Positions 24,247 through 32,943 of a stretch of 64,000 bases of DNA are shown in pieces; the stretch's first letter is position 1; every line of letters starts with the position of its first letter. Under the pieces are notes generated by a model. That model searched no databases. It was not told the DNA's origin and saw only the letters and a list, made by a program, of their open reading frames with translations. The stretch is from positions 1-64,000 of the forward strand of contig JAGALK010000075.1 in assembly GCA_017625255.1 (NCBI GenBank), read 5' to 3'. Source of the stretch: Lachnospiraceae bacterium (GTDB taxonomy: Bacteria; Bacillota; Clostridia; Lachnospirales; Lachnospiraceae). The translations under genes were made by a program, and so were the position numbers.

Positions 24247-25656
24247 ATGTATAAAAGGGAAAAGAAAAGCTGGCTAAAGCATTTGGATTTTACAATTTTA
24301 GATATGCTTTGTATGCAGGCGGCATTTATTATCGCCTATGTACTGCGTCTTGGCTGGCAGCTTCCATATGCGAGTGATCCTTATGAGCGATTGGCAGTTA
24401 TCATGATTTTGATTGATATCTGCGTGGTTTTCTTTTTTGAACCTTATAATGGAATATTGCGGCGGGGAAACCTGCAGGAAGGAAATTCTTCTGTTACATT
24501 TTGTACGATGATTTTTGCAGGAATTCTTGTGTATGAGGTTGCAACAAAACAGACCGAGATTTACTCGCGAAAAATTATATTTGCATATTGGCTGATTTCC
24601 ATTGTACTCGTCTATTTTGCGAGAATTGGATTAAAACAGTTTATCCGCAGAAGGATGAAAAGTGAAAAAAATCTTTCTGTGATGATTCTTTTAACTACAG
24701 CGGAATATGCCAAAGAAGCGTTGCTTGAGTTTGCAAATCTGCCATATCGGGATTTTACCGTAGCAGGTGTGATTGTTGTGGATGAAACTCTAAAAGGAGC
24801 AAGAATCTGTGGTGTGCCGGTGGTGGCGAATGCAGACGATTGCTATGAATATTTAAAAACCCATGTGGTGGATGAAGTATTCATTAATGGAAATACCCGT
24901 GCAAGCTCCGAGGCTTTGGCAAATGAGCTGTTGGAAATGGGTATTACCGTGCATTTTAATCTGGTGCACATGAATACACTTGGACCAAACAAGGTTGTAG
25001 AAAAGTATGGTAATTATTTAGTACTTACATCCAGTATGAAGATTGCTTCACCCAGACAGCTTTTTGCCAAGCGTTTAATGGATATTGTTGGCAGTCTGAT
25101 AGGACTGATTGCCTGTGGAATTGCATTTGTTATTTTTGCACCGCTGATAAAAAAACAGTCTCCGGGACCTGTATTCTTTTCGCAGACCAGAGTAGGCAAA
25201 AATGGCAGAAAGTTTAAGCTGTATAAGTTTCGCTCCATGAATGTGGATGCAGAGGAGCAAAAAGCAGCCCTGATGGATCAAAATGAAATGTCCGGGCTGA
25301 TGTTTAAAATCGCAGATGACCCGAGAATCTTTCCAATCGGTAAGATTATGCGGAAGTTTTCCATTGATGAGCTGCCGCAGTTTTTTAATGTCTTAAAGGG
25401 GGATATGAGTCTTGTAGGGACAAGACCTCCGACTGTTGAGGAATTTGAAGAATATCAGATTCATCATAAAGCAAGACTTGGCATCAAGCCGGGAATCACC
25501 GGTATGTGGCAGGTCAGCGGCCGCAGTGATATCAAAGATTTTGAAGAAGTGGTAGCCTTAGATACCCATTATATTTCCCAGTGGAGTATTGGATTGGATT
25601 TTAAGATTTTAGCGAAGACTTTACAGGTAGTAATTACCGGAAAGGGTTCAGAATAG
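24247..25656 (+). CDS. Initiating undecaprenyl-phosphate sugar-1-phosphate transferase (WbaP/CpsE type)
   Basis: It starts repeat-unit assembly by moving a sugar-1-phosphate onto undecaprenyl phosphate. The 469-residue protein has four N-terminal helices (about 15-125), a Rossmann-like CoA-binding_3 region (140-260), a re-entrant helix near 280 and the bacterial sugar transferase domain (about 275-465). Hallmarks are KLYKFRSMNVDAE, SIDELPQFFNVLKGDMSLVGTRPP and the late GITGMWQVSGR. Length and layout are normal for polyisoprenyl-phosphate hexose-1-phosphate transferases. In this operon the initiating enzyme comes in the middle rather than at the front. Confidence 0.93.
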   Translation: MYKREKKSWLKHLDFTILDMLCMQAAFIIAYVLRLGWQLPYASDPYERLAVIMILIDICVVFFFEPYNGILRRGNLQEGNSSVTFCTMIFAGILVYEVATKQTEIYSRKIIFAYWLISIVLVYFARIGLKQFIRRRMKSEKNLSVMILLTTAEYAKEALLEFANLPYRDFTVAGVIVVDETLKGARICGVPVVANADDCYEYLKTHVVDEVFINGNTRASSEALANELLEMGITVHFNLVHMNTLGPNKVVEKYGNYLVLTSSMKIASPRQLFAKRLMDIVGSLIGLIACGIAFVIFAPLIKKQSPGPVFFSQTRVGKNGRKFKLYKFRSMNVDAEEQKAALMDQNEMSGLMFKIADDPRIFPIGKIMRKFSIDELPQFFNVLKGDMSLVGTRPPTVEEFEEYQIHHKARLGIKPGITGMWQVSGRSDIKDFEEVVALDTHYISQWSIGLDFKILAKTLQVVITGKGSE

Positions 25657-25662
25657 AACGAA

Positions 25663-27327
25663 ATGAATATCAGATATAAATATCGTTATGTGACAGGCCT
25701 CTTGAAGCGTTATGGCTTTCGGGGGCTTGTTTTAAAAACAATAGAACGGATGCAGTCACCGATGTTAGCATACAGCAATAAATATATGCAGTATATGCCA
25801 ACGGAGGAGGAACTAAAAAAACAAAGAGAAAGTCTGCCAAAATATGCCCCTTTAGTCAGTATCGTTATACCGACCTATGAAACACCGGAAAACTATCTGA
25901 GGGAGCTTATAGATTCCCTGCTTGTACAGTCCTATCCGAATTGGGAGCTATGCCTTGCCGATGGAAGCAAAACGGATGGGGTAAGTCGTGTGGCAGAAAA
26001 ATATCAAAAAGCAGACAAAAGAATCCGTTATCAGAAATTAGAAAAAAATGGCGGCATCTCAGAAAATACCAATGGCGGGTTTGCCATGGTAAAAGGGGAA
26101 TTTGTAGCGTTGATGGATCATGATGATTTACTGACACCAAATGCTCTCTATGAGATGGTAAATGCATTAAATACACAGTATACGGTCGATGAAAGAACTA
26201 TGGCAATGATTTATTCGGATGAGGATAAGATTAACGGAGATGGAACTGTGCACAGCCGTCCGCATTTTAAGCCGGGTTATAATCCGCAGTTTCTTTACCA
26301 TAATAATTATTTTTGCCATTTTCTTTTGTTTTCTGCGAAATTATTAGAGCAGACAAAGGGTCTGAAAAAAGAATATGATGGTGCGCAGGATTATGATTTT
26401 GTACTCCGCTGCGTAGAAGCAGGAGCGATTGTGCGGCATGTACCAAAGATTTTGTATCACTGGAGAATACATGAGGGCTCTACAGCGGGAAACAGTGCGG
26501 ATAAAGCCTATGCCTTTGATAATGGCTGTCGGGCAATTGAAGCTCATCTGAATCGAATTGGCGAATCAGCAAAAGCAAGAGTTACCACCAACTTAGGGGT
26601 ATATCAGGTGACCTATGATTTAAAGGGAATCTATCGTATCGTGATTGCTGCTGAAAAAGAGGAGCATTTGCATCAGATACAAAGCTGGTATGGAACTTCT
26701 TATCATAAGGATGACTATATTTTTGAATTGACATATTCAAAAGTTAAGCAGTTAGATAATCATGTAATGGAAAGTGCAGAGGGAGACTATATTTTTTATC
26801 TGACTAAGGATATTATTTTAAAGGATAAAAATATATTAGAAACCATGCTTCGTTACCTGCAGCATGAAAAAACAGCAGTTGTGGGAAGTAAGATTTTAGA
26901 TACCAGAAAACAGGTGGCATCCTGTGGATATATCTATAGACAGGATGGCGAGATACTGCCGGCATTTAAAGGACTTCGTGCAGAGTTCAAAGGCTATTTT
27001 TTACATGCAGTGATTCCACAGAATGTCAGCGTAGTAGATTTTTCCTGTGTGATGTTAAAAAAATTGGCATGGGAGAAAACGGCGGGATTTTCTGAAGAAT
27101 TTGTGGAATTGTACAAGGCTGCGGATTATTGTTTTCAGGTGGATAATGCTGGATTTGAGGTTGTAGTTACACCGGAGAGTACAGTTGTTTCACGAAAAAA
27201 ACAGAGCAAAACAGACAGCCCCGAGGAATTTTATCATCGTTGGAAAGAGAAACTTAAGCAGCCGGACGGTTGCTACAATCCGAATCTGACATTAGAATAT
27301 AAGGATTCATACAGAATGAAGGAATAG
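25663..27327 (+). CDS. Two-domain GT2 glycosyltransferase, N-terminal domain active-looking
   Basis: The 554-residue protein has a GT-A domain from about residue 65 (VSIVIPTYETPENY), with CLADGSKTDG and the metal motif LMDHDDLLTP near 148, and HWRIHEGSTAG near 267. From about 325 a second GT2-like region lacks DXD (YIFYLTKDIILKD in its place) and appears non-catalytic. The tail GCYNPNLTLEYK matches the other two-domain GTs. The ribosome binding site is weak, and the start lies 6 bases after the preceding stop, so translational coupling is likely. Closest in plan to the gene at 18221. Confidence 0.82.
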   Translation: MNIRYKYRYVTGLLKRYGFRGLVLKTIERMQSPMLAYSNKYMQYMPTEEELKKQRESLPKYAPLVSIVIPTYETPENYLRELIDSLLVQSYPNWELCLADGSKTDGVSRVAEKYQKADKRIRYQKLEKNGGISENTNGGFAMVKGEFVALMDHDDLLTPNALYEMVNALNTQYTVDERTMAMIYSDEDKINGDGTVHSRPHFKPGYNPQFLYHNNYFCHFLLFSAKLLEQTKGLKKEYDGAQDYDFVLRCVEAGAIVRHVPKILYHWRIHEGSTAGNSADKAYAFDNGCRAIEAHLNRIGESAKARVTTNLGVYQVTYDLKGIYRIVIAAEKEEHLHQIQSWYGTSYHKDDYIFELTYSKVKQLDNHVMESAEGDYIFYLTKDIILKDKNILETMLRYLQHEKTAVVGSKILDTRKQVASCGYIYRQDGEILPAFKGLRAEFKGYFLHAVIPQNVSVVDFSCVMLKKLAWEKTAGFSEEFVELYKAADYCFQVDNAGFEVVVTPESTVVSRKKQSKTDSPEEFYHRWKEKLKQPDGCYNPNLTLEYKDSYRMKE

Positions 27328-27333
27328 GTAAAA

Positions 27334-28488
27334 ATGCGAGATATATTTATTATAGGAAGCAAAGGAATTCCGGCAAAGTATGGTGGATTTGAGACCTTTG
27401 TAGACCAGCTTACCAGACACAAAAAAAGTAAGGATATACAGTATCATGTGGCATGTATGGCAGACAAGTCCTGTGAGTTTTCCTATCAGGACAGCCATTG
27501 CTTTGGGATGAAGGTGCCGCCTATTGGACCGGCAAAAGCAGTATGGTACGATATTGCAGCATTTTTGTACTGCATACGGTATCTAAAAAAGCATCCCTCT
27601 AAAGAGCCTGTTATCTATATACTTGCCTGCAGAATCGGTCCGTTTATGTGCATTCTAAAGCATATGTTAAAAAGGCTTGGCGGAAAAATCTATGTAAATC
27701 CGGATGGGCATGAATGGATGCGTGCAAAGTGGAATAAAGCGATTCGCAGATATTGGAAATTTTCTGAAAAACTCATGGTAAAGCATGCGGATTTGCTGAT
27801 TTGTGATTCCAAAAATATCGAGAAATATATAAAGAATACCTATCAAAAGTATCAGCCGAATACCACATTTATTGCTTATGGGGCAGATGTTGCATCGAGT
27901 ACTTTGGCAGATACGGATGAAAAGCTGCTTGACTGGTATGATAAATGGCAGTTAAAGGCTCATGAATACTATCTGATTGTGGGACGGTTTGTGCCGGAAA
28001 ATAATTATGAGACTATGATTCGGGAATTTATGCAGGCAAAAACCGATAAAAAGCTTGCGATTATCAGTAATGTGGAAGAAAATCCTTTTTACCGGAAATT
28101 GCAGGAGGAAACCGGTTTTGAAAAAGATAGACGAATTGTATTCTGTCAGACTGTTTATGACGAACAGCTTTTGAAAAAAATCAGAGAAAATGCATGGGGA
28201 TATCTTCACGGTCATGAAGTGGGAGGTACGAATCCTTCTCTCTTAGAGGCATTGGGCAGTACAAAGGTCAATCTCCTTTTAGATGTGGGATTTAACAGAG
28301 AAGTCGGTGAGGATACAGCGCTCTATTGGAAAAAAGACAAAGGCAGTCTGGCACAGCTTATTGATGTAGCTGCCGATTTGGATGATGAGGAAAGAAATCG
28401 TTTAGGAAAAGCAGCAAAAGCGAGAATTTTAGCTGCTTACAGTCAGGAAAAAATCGCGGATGCATACGAGAAGATTTTTTTGGCATAG
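27334..28488 (+). CDS. DUF1972-GT4 rhamnosyltransferase (Cps2T/WchF-like)
   Basis: The 384-residue protein opens with the DUF1972 signature IIGSKGIPAKYGGFETFVDQL and has NPDGHEWMRAKW near residue 125, both characteristic of pneumococcal Cps2T/WchF, which adds beta-1,4-rhamnose to lipid-linked glucose. The C-terminal GT4 half has GYLHGHEVGGTNPSLLEALG near residue 290, the donor-binding E-containing motif. This suggests that the second residue of the repeat unit is rhamnose; no dTDP-rhamnose genes are in the window, so donor supply would be elsewhere. Confidence 0.85.
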   Translation: MRDIFIIGSKGIPAKYGGFETFVDQLTRHKKSKDIQYHVACMADKSCEFSYQDSHCFGMKVPPIGPAKAVWYDIAAFLYCIRYLKKHPSKEPVIYILACRIGPFMCILKHMLKRLGGKIYVNPDGHEWMRAKWNKAIRRYWKFSEKLMVKHADLLICDSKNIEKYIKNTYQKYQPNTTFIAYGADVASSTLADTDEKLLDWYDKWQLKAHEYYLIVGRFVPENNYETMIREFMQAKTDKKLAIISNVEENPFYRKLQEETGFEKDRRIVFCQTVYDEQLLKKIRENAWGYLHGHEVGGTNPSLLEALGSTKVNLLLDVGFNREVGEDTALYWKKDKGSLAQLIDVAADLDDEERNRLGKAAKARILAAYSQEKIADAYEKIFLA

Positions 28489-28497
28489 GAAAAAAAT

Positions 28498-29229
28498 ATG
28501 AGTGAAATTAACATATCGGTTGCAGTAGCAACCTACAATGGTGAAAAATACATCAAGGAACAGATGGATTCTATTTTAAAGAATCTTTCTGATAAGGATG
28601 AAATCGTTGTATCGGATGATGGTTCAACGGATGCTACACTGGATATATTAAGAGTATATCAGCAGGGGAATATTCCTGTAAAAATTGTAAAAGGTCCTAA
28701 AATGGGAATTAAGCAAAATATTGCTTCTGCCCTTTTGCATTGTCGTGGAAAATATATTTTTCTGGCAGATCAGGACGATGTCTGGACAGAAAATAAGGTA
28801 GAAACAGTTTTTAAATATTTAGGCAAGGATGGATGTATGCTTGTAAATCATGATGCAAAGGTCATGAATGGTTCGTTGACAGAGGTAATAATGTCTTCCT
28901 TTTTTGCCTATCGAGGCTCAAAGCCCGGTTTTTGGAATAATTTGTGGAAGAATAGCTATATGGGCTGTTGTATGGCATTTGATGCAAGTCTGATAAAATG
29001 TGTATTACCAATACCGGATAATATCGAGATGCATGATCAGTGGATTGGTATGATAAATGATATCAGAAGAGGAAAAAGTCGGTTTATCGATGAAAAACTG
29101 CTGTTATATCGCAGGCATGATGCAAATGTATCAGATTTTTCTCATGGAACGGTTATGGAAATGCTTGGAAAACGCAAAAGGCTGTTGATGGCATTATGGA
29201 AAAATAGAAAAAACATAGGCAAACATTGA
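28498..29229 (+). CDS. GT2 glycosyltransferase (rhamnosyltransferase-like)
   Basis: The 243-residue soluble protein has ISVAVATYNGEKYI, VVSDDGSTDAT and FLADQDDVW as nucleotide- and metal-binding motifs, and a late MHDQWIG and LYRRHDANVS that are typical of the WbbL/RfbF-like rhamnosyltransferase group. It is shorter than the usual ~300 residues but complete in motifs. It is the last gene of the operon; a promoter for the LCP gene overlaps its stop codon. Confidence 0.82.
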   Translation: MSEINISVAVATYNGEKYIKEQMDSILKNLSDKDEIVVSDDGSTDATLDILRVYQQGNIPVKIVKGPKMGIKQNIASALLHCRGKYIFLADQDDVWTENKVETVFKYLGKDGCMLVNHDAKVMNGSLTEVIMSSFFAYRGSKPGFWNNLWKNSYMGCCMAFDASLIKCVLPIPDNIEMHDQWIGMINDIRRGKSRFIDEKLLLYRRHDANVSDFSHGTVMEMLGKRKRLLMALWKNRKNIGKH

Positions 29230-29254
29230 CATAACTGGAAAAAAGTTATATAGT
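29226..29254 (+). promoter_or_regulatory. Promoter for the LCP ligase gene
   Basis: TTGACA at 29226-29231 (overlapping the preceding TGA stop), a 17-base spacer and TATAGT at 29249-29254. The roughly 70-base leader contains a small GTTTC/GAAAC hairpin at 29298-29312. Confidence 0.65.
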
Positions 29255-29322
29255 TATTTTAATTGTTTTTCACTAATATTACAAAATAAAGGAAAGGTGT
29301 TTCTTAAAGAAACGGAGATAAG

Positions 29323-30483
29323 ATGGGTACAAGAAGCAAAAAGAAAAAAAGAAATAAAATTATTTTAGTTGTAGTTGAGCTTTTGGTGATTGTAGCATTA
29401 ATTGCAGGTTTATATGTTTATAAGCTTATGAGCGAAGTGGAAACCCCTACGATAACCAAAGAAGAAGAAGAACAGGCACAGCAGAGTATTGAGTTGTCTT
29501 CAGAGACCGCAGAAGTTTTAGAAAGCTATACAAATATTGCATTATTTGGATTAGATAATCGTACTACAGGCAATTATGACGGGGGAAACAGCGACTGTAT
29601 TATGATTGCCAGTATCAATAATGATACAAAAGAAGTAAAATTAGTATCTGTATACCGAGATACTTTCCTAAATGTAAAAGAAGATACTTATAATAAGATT
29701 AATTCTGCATATTCTTATGGCGGTCCAAGCAATGCCATTGCAGCATTAAACAAAAACTTAAACTTAGATATCGAGGATTATGTAGCTGTTGATTTTGGTG
29801 CAGTAGTTGAGGCAGTAGATCTTTTAGGTGGTATTGAACTGACCTTTACTGATCAAGAAGCACAGATTATGAATGATAACTACATTGAAGAAATCAATGA
29901 AGTTACCGGTCACAATACAGATTTACTCCCGGGTGGAGGAACTTATCAGGCAGATGGTGTATATGCATTGGCATACTGTCGTATCCGCTATACAGCAGGT
30001 GATGATTTCAAACGAACAGAGCGTCAGAGAACTGTACTTACCCAGATGATTGAAAAAGCAAAGGGTTCTAGCATTGCGACAGTCACAGAGATGATTGAAA
30101 GCATGATGGGTGATATTAAAACAAGCTACAGCAGTAAGGAAATGCTTGCTCTTGCCAGCAAGGTTATGGATTACGAATTAGCAGGTACACATGGCTGGCC
30201 ATTTGAGCTTTGTACAGGAAGCTATGGTTCTAAGGGAAGTATTGTAGTACCTACAGACCTTGAAACAAATGTAGAGGAATTGCATGAGTATCTTTTCGAA
30301 GAAAAGACAGAGGTTTCCAATACAGTACAGGGTATCAGCGATTATATTATCAACTATACCGGTTGTACCGCAGATGTAGCTACCAGAAAGGATAATCCGC
30401 TGACAGGTGATGATAATACCAGTACAACAGATACAGGATATGTAGTAGATGCAGAAGCCAAAGAAAATGAAAAGGCTGAATAA
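29323..30483 (+). CDS. LytR-CpsA-Psr (LCP) family glycopolymer ligase
   Basis: LCP enzymes attach undecaprenyl-diphosphate-linked glycopolymers to peptidoglycan on the outer face. The 386-residue protein has a lysine-rich cytoplasmic start, one membrane helix (about 12-30) and an LCP domain (about 65-250). Family residues are visible: ALFGLDNR, NSDCIMIASINND, VSVYRDTFL, KINSAYSYGG and, near residue 221, YCRIRYTAGDDFKRTERQR with the conserved Arg residues. An acidic, threonine-rich tail ends the protein. Its position right after the assembly operon suggests it attaches that polymer. Confidence 0.92.
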   Translation: MGTRSKKKKRNKIILVVVELLVIVALIAGLYVYKLMSEVETPTITKEEEEQAQQSIELSSETAEVLESYTNIALFGLDNRTTGNYDGGNSDCIMIASINNDTKEVKLVSVYRDTFLNVKEDTYNKINSAYSYGGPSNAIAALNKNLNLDIEDYVAVDFGAVVEAVDLLGGIELTFTDQEAQIMNDNYIEEINEVTGHNTDLLPGGGTYQADGVYALAYCRIRYTAGDDFKRTERQRTVLTQMIEKAKGSSIATVTEMIESMMGDIKTSYSSKEMLALASKVMDYELAGTHGWPFELCTGSYGSKGSIVVPTDLETNVEELHEYLFEEKTEVSNTVQGISDYIINYTGCTADVATRKDNPLTGDDNTSTTDTGYVVDAEAKENEKAE

Positions 30484-30499
30484 AAGGTGTATGCTAAGG

Positions 30500-30531
30500 A
30501 AGGTGAAGGATGGAAGTCTTTCACCTTTTTT
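30500..30531 (+). terminator. Rho-independent terminator after LCP gene
   Basis: AAGGTGAA at 30500-30507 pairs with TTCACCTT at 30520-30527, followed by a T-run. Confidence 0.8.
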
Positions 30532-30621
30532 GAATCATAGGAAATGGATATTTCACAGATACTACACAAATGTAGGATAAACTGTCATAGGGAAAAACAC
30601 AAAGATAAAGGAGCTATACAT

Positions 30622-31962
30622 ATGGAACAGTTTGAAAATAATGAATACAATCATTACTATGCATATGGACAGACATACAGCCAGACAGATGAGACACAAA
30701 ATAACTGGTATCGTCCCTATGAAGAGCCGCCAAAAGCACCGAAAAAAAGCAGATTTGTCTTAAAAGGTCTAAAATATGTATTTTTGGCAATTTTGTTTGG
30801 GGTTTTAGCAGGATTGGCTTTTTGGGGAACTACAACTCTTTTTTCTAAGGTTACAGGAGTAGAAGTGGGTGAAGAAATCCTTGAAGAAGCACCAAAGGGT
30901 GATGATTTACATGTGGCAGAAGAAACTAAAGAAGCAGAAGTGCCGTTATCAGTGAATGGGGCAGTGACGGATGTTTCCGGTATTGTGGATCAGGTAATGC
31001 CATCGATTGTATCCATTACCACTATTGCAAAAACACAAGTGCCGAGCTTTTTTTACTGGCAGATGGAGGAATATGAAAGTGAAGGCTGTGGTTCCGGCAT
31101 TATTATCAGTCAGGATGAGGAAAATTTATACATTGCTACCAATAATCATGTAGTTGCAGGAGCAGACACTTTAACGGTATTCTTTTCTGATGATACCTCT
31201 GTGAAAGCACAGATTAAAGGAACAGATGAAAGCACAGATCTTGCGGTGGTTTCTGTGGCATTAAATGAAATTGATGCAGAGACGAAAGCAAAAATCAAGA
31301 CAGCAACCTTTGGTGAAACCGAAGATTTAAAGGTAGGTCAGACAGCGATTGCTATTGGAAATGCTCTAGGCTATGGACAATCCGTAACAACGGGGGTTAT
31401 CAGTGCCATAGACAGGGAAGTGGCAGTTACCAGCGAAACTGACGGAAGTTTGATTACTAATGAGCTCTTACAGACAGATGCAGCGATTAATCCGGGAAAT
31501 AGCGGCGGAGCTTTATTGAATTTAAGAGGCGAAGTGATTGGTATTAATTCCGTAAAATATTCGGAAACAAGTGTAGAAGGTATGGGATATGCAATTCCAT
31601 CAGATACAGCTATTCCGATTATCAAGCAGTTGATTACCAGAGAGGTAGTAACAGGTCTTGACAGTGCATATCTTGGGATTTCCGGTGTAGATGTAACCCA
31701 AAGTGTATCCGAAACCTATAATATGCCACAGGGCGTATATGTTGCTCAGGTGGTAGAAGGAAGCGGAGCAGCTGAAGCGGGACTTGTACAGGGAGATATT
31801 ATTACAAGGTTTGATGGAAGAAATATTACTTCCATGGAGGAGATTCAAAATCTTTTGAAATATTTATCAGCAGGAGATTCCGTAGAGGTTTCTATTGAAA
31901 GAGCGCAAAATGGAGAATATGTAGAACAAACAATTTATATAACATTAGGCAGAAAACGCTAG
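30622..31962 (+). CDS. HtrA/DegP-family membrane-anchored serine protease with PDZ domain
   Basis: This is envelope quality control. The 446-residue protein (from the ATG at 30622) has an acidic/Tyr-rich cytoplasmic leader, one membrane helix at about 52-75, a trypsin-like domain (about 110-325) and a PDZ domain (about 345-440). The catalytic triad is His176 (NNHVV), Asp206 (STDLAVV) and Ser294 (GNSGGALL). I prefer 30622 because AAGGAG at 30608-30613 is well placed; an upstream in-frame ATG at 30544 lies almost on the terminator of the previous gene. The carbamate kinase start follows 30 bases after the stop. Confidence 0.92.
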   Translation: MEQFENNEYNHYYAYGQTYSQTDETQNNWYRPYEEPPKAPKKSRFVLKGLKYVFLAILFGVLAGLAFWGTTTLFSKVTGVEVGEEILEEAPKGDDLHVAEETKEAEVPLSVNGAVTDVSGIVDQVMPSIVSITTIAKTQVPSFFYWQMEEYESEGCGSGIIISQDEENLYIATNNHVVAGADTLTVFFSDDTSVKAQIKGTDESTDLAVVSVALNEIDAETKAKIKTATFGETEDLKVGQTAIAIGNALGYGQSVTTGVISAIDREVAVTSETDGSLITNELLQTDAAINPGNSGGALLNLRGEVIGINSVKYSETSVEGMGYAIPSDTAIPIIKQLITREVVTGLDSAYLGISGVDVTQSVSETYNMPQGVYVAQVVEGSGAAEAGLVQGDIITRFDGRNITSMEEIQNLLKYLSAGDSVEVSIERAQNGEYVEQTIYITLGRKR

Positions 31963-31992
31963 GTGTTTGGAAATCTTTTGAGGAGGAAGGAA

Positions 31993-32925
31993 ATGAGAAA
32001 GAAAAAGGTTGTAATTGCATTAGGACATGAAGCATTGGGTACTACATTGCCGGAACAGAAGGTTGCTACAAAAAAAACAGCAAAGGCTGTTGCAGATTTG
32101 GCAGAAGCGGGATATCAGATTGTTATTTCTCATAGCAATGGTCCTCAGGTAGGAATGATTCATACAGCTATGGCAGAGTTTTGCAGGCTTTATCCGGAAT
32201 ATACAGCAACACCAATGTCTGTGTGTTCAGCTATGAGTCAGGGATATATCGGGTATGATTTGCAGAATGCGATTCGTACGGAGTTATTAGGCAGAGGAAT
32301 TTACAAGACGGTATCTACCATCCTGACACAGGTTTGTGTAGATCCTTATGATGAAGCCTTTTATCATCCGAGTAAGGTGATTGGGCGTGTGATGACAGAA
32401 GAAGAGGCAGAAGCAGAAGAGAAAAAAGGTAACCATGTGGTAAAAACAGAAAATGGATACCGCCGAATCGTAGCAGCTCCAAAGCCTATAGATATTGTGG
32501 AAATGGATGCGATTCGTACCTTGTGTGATGCAGATCAGATTGTGATAGCTTGTGGCGGCGGTGGAATTCCTGTGCTTACGCAGGCAAATAAGTTAAAGGG
32601 TGCTAGTGCGGTTATTGAAAAAGATCTTGCAGCAGGAAAATTAGCAGAGCTTTTAGATGCAGATATGTTTGTCATTTTAACAGGTGAGGATAAGGTTTGT
32701 CTGAATTATAATACAGCAGAAGAAAAACCATTGTCTAAAATCACTGTTGCAGAGGCAAAAGCGTATATAGCAGAAGGTCAGTTTGAAGAAGGTACAATTT
32801 TGCCAAAGATTCAGGCGGCAGTAGATTTTATTGGAGATTCTGCAGTGAAAACAGCATTGATTACCAGATTGGATAAATCAAGAGAAGCAATGGAGGGAAC
32901 TACAGGAACTATAATCTGTAAATAA
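31993..32925 (+). CDS. arcC: Carbamate kinase (variant N-terminal loop)
   Basis: The enzyme makes ATP from carbamoyl phosphate, or the reverse. The 310-residue amino-acid-kinase fold has NGPQVGMIHTAM near residue 51, CGGGGIPV near residue 187 and the ALITRLDKSREAMEGTTGT C-terminal motif near residue 285. The usual first loop GGNALG reads GHEALG here, an unusual substitution in the phosphate-binding region. The start at 31993 is supported by AGGAGG at 31981-31986; the frame extends upstream to 31963 without a ribosome binding site. No arcA, arcB or ureido-degradation gene adjoins it, so its pathway is unclear. Confidence 0.85.
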   Translation: MRKKKVVIALGHEALGTTLPEQKVATKKTAKAVADLAEAGYQIVISHSNGPQVGMIHTAMAEFCRLYPEYTATPMSVCSAMSQGYIGYDLQNAIRTELLGRGIYKTVSTILTQVCVDPYDEAFYHPSKVIGRVMTEEEAEAEEKKGNHVVKTENGYRRIVAAPKPIDIVEMDAIRTLCDADQIVIACGGGGIPVLTQANKLKGASAVIEKDLAAGKLAELLDADMFVILTGEDKVCLNYNTAEEKPLSKITVAEAKAYIAEGQFEEGTILPKIQAAVDFIGDSAVKTALITRLDKSREAMEGTTGTIICK

Positions 32926-32943
32926 TTTTTAGAAGGAAGACAA

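Noticed and set aside
30544-30621. Longer N-terminus for the HtrA-like protease
   Set aside because: The upstream ATG has no ribosome binding site and adjoins the previous terminator; the ATG at 30622 has a well-spaced AAGGAG.
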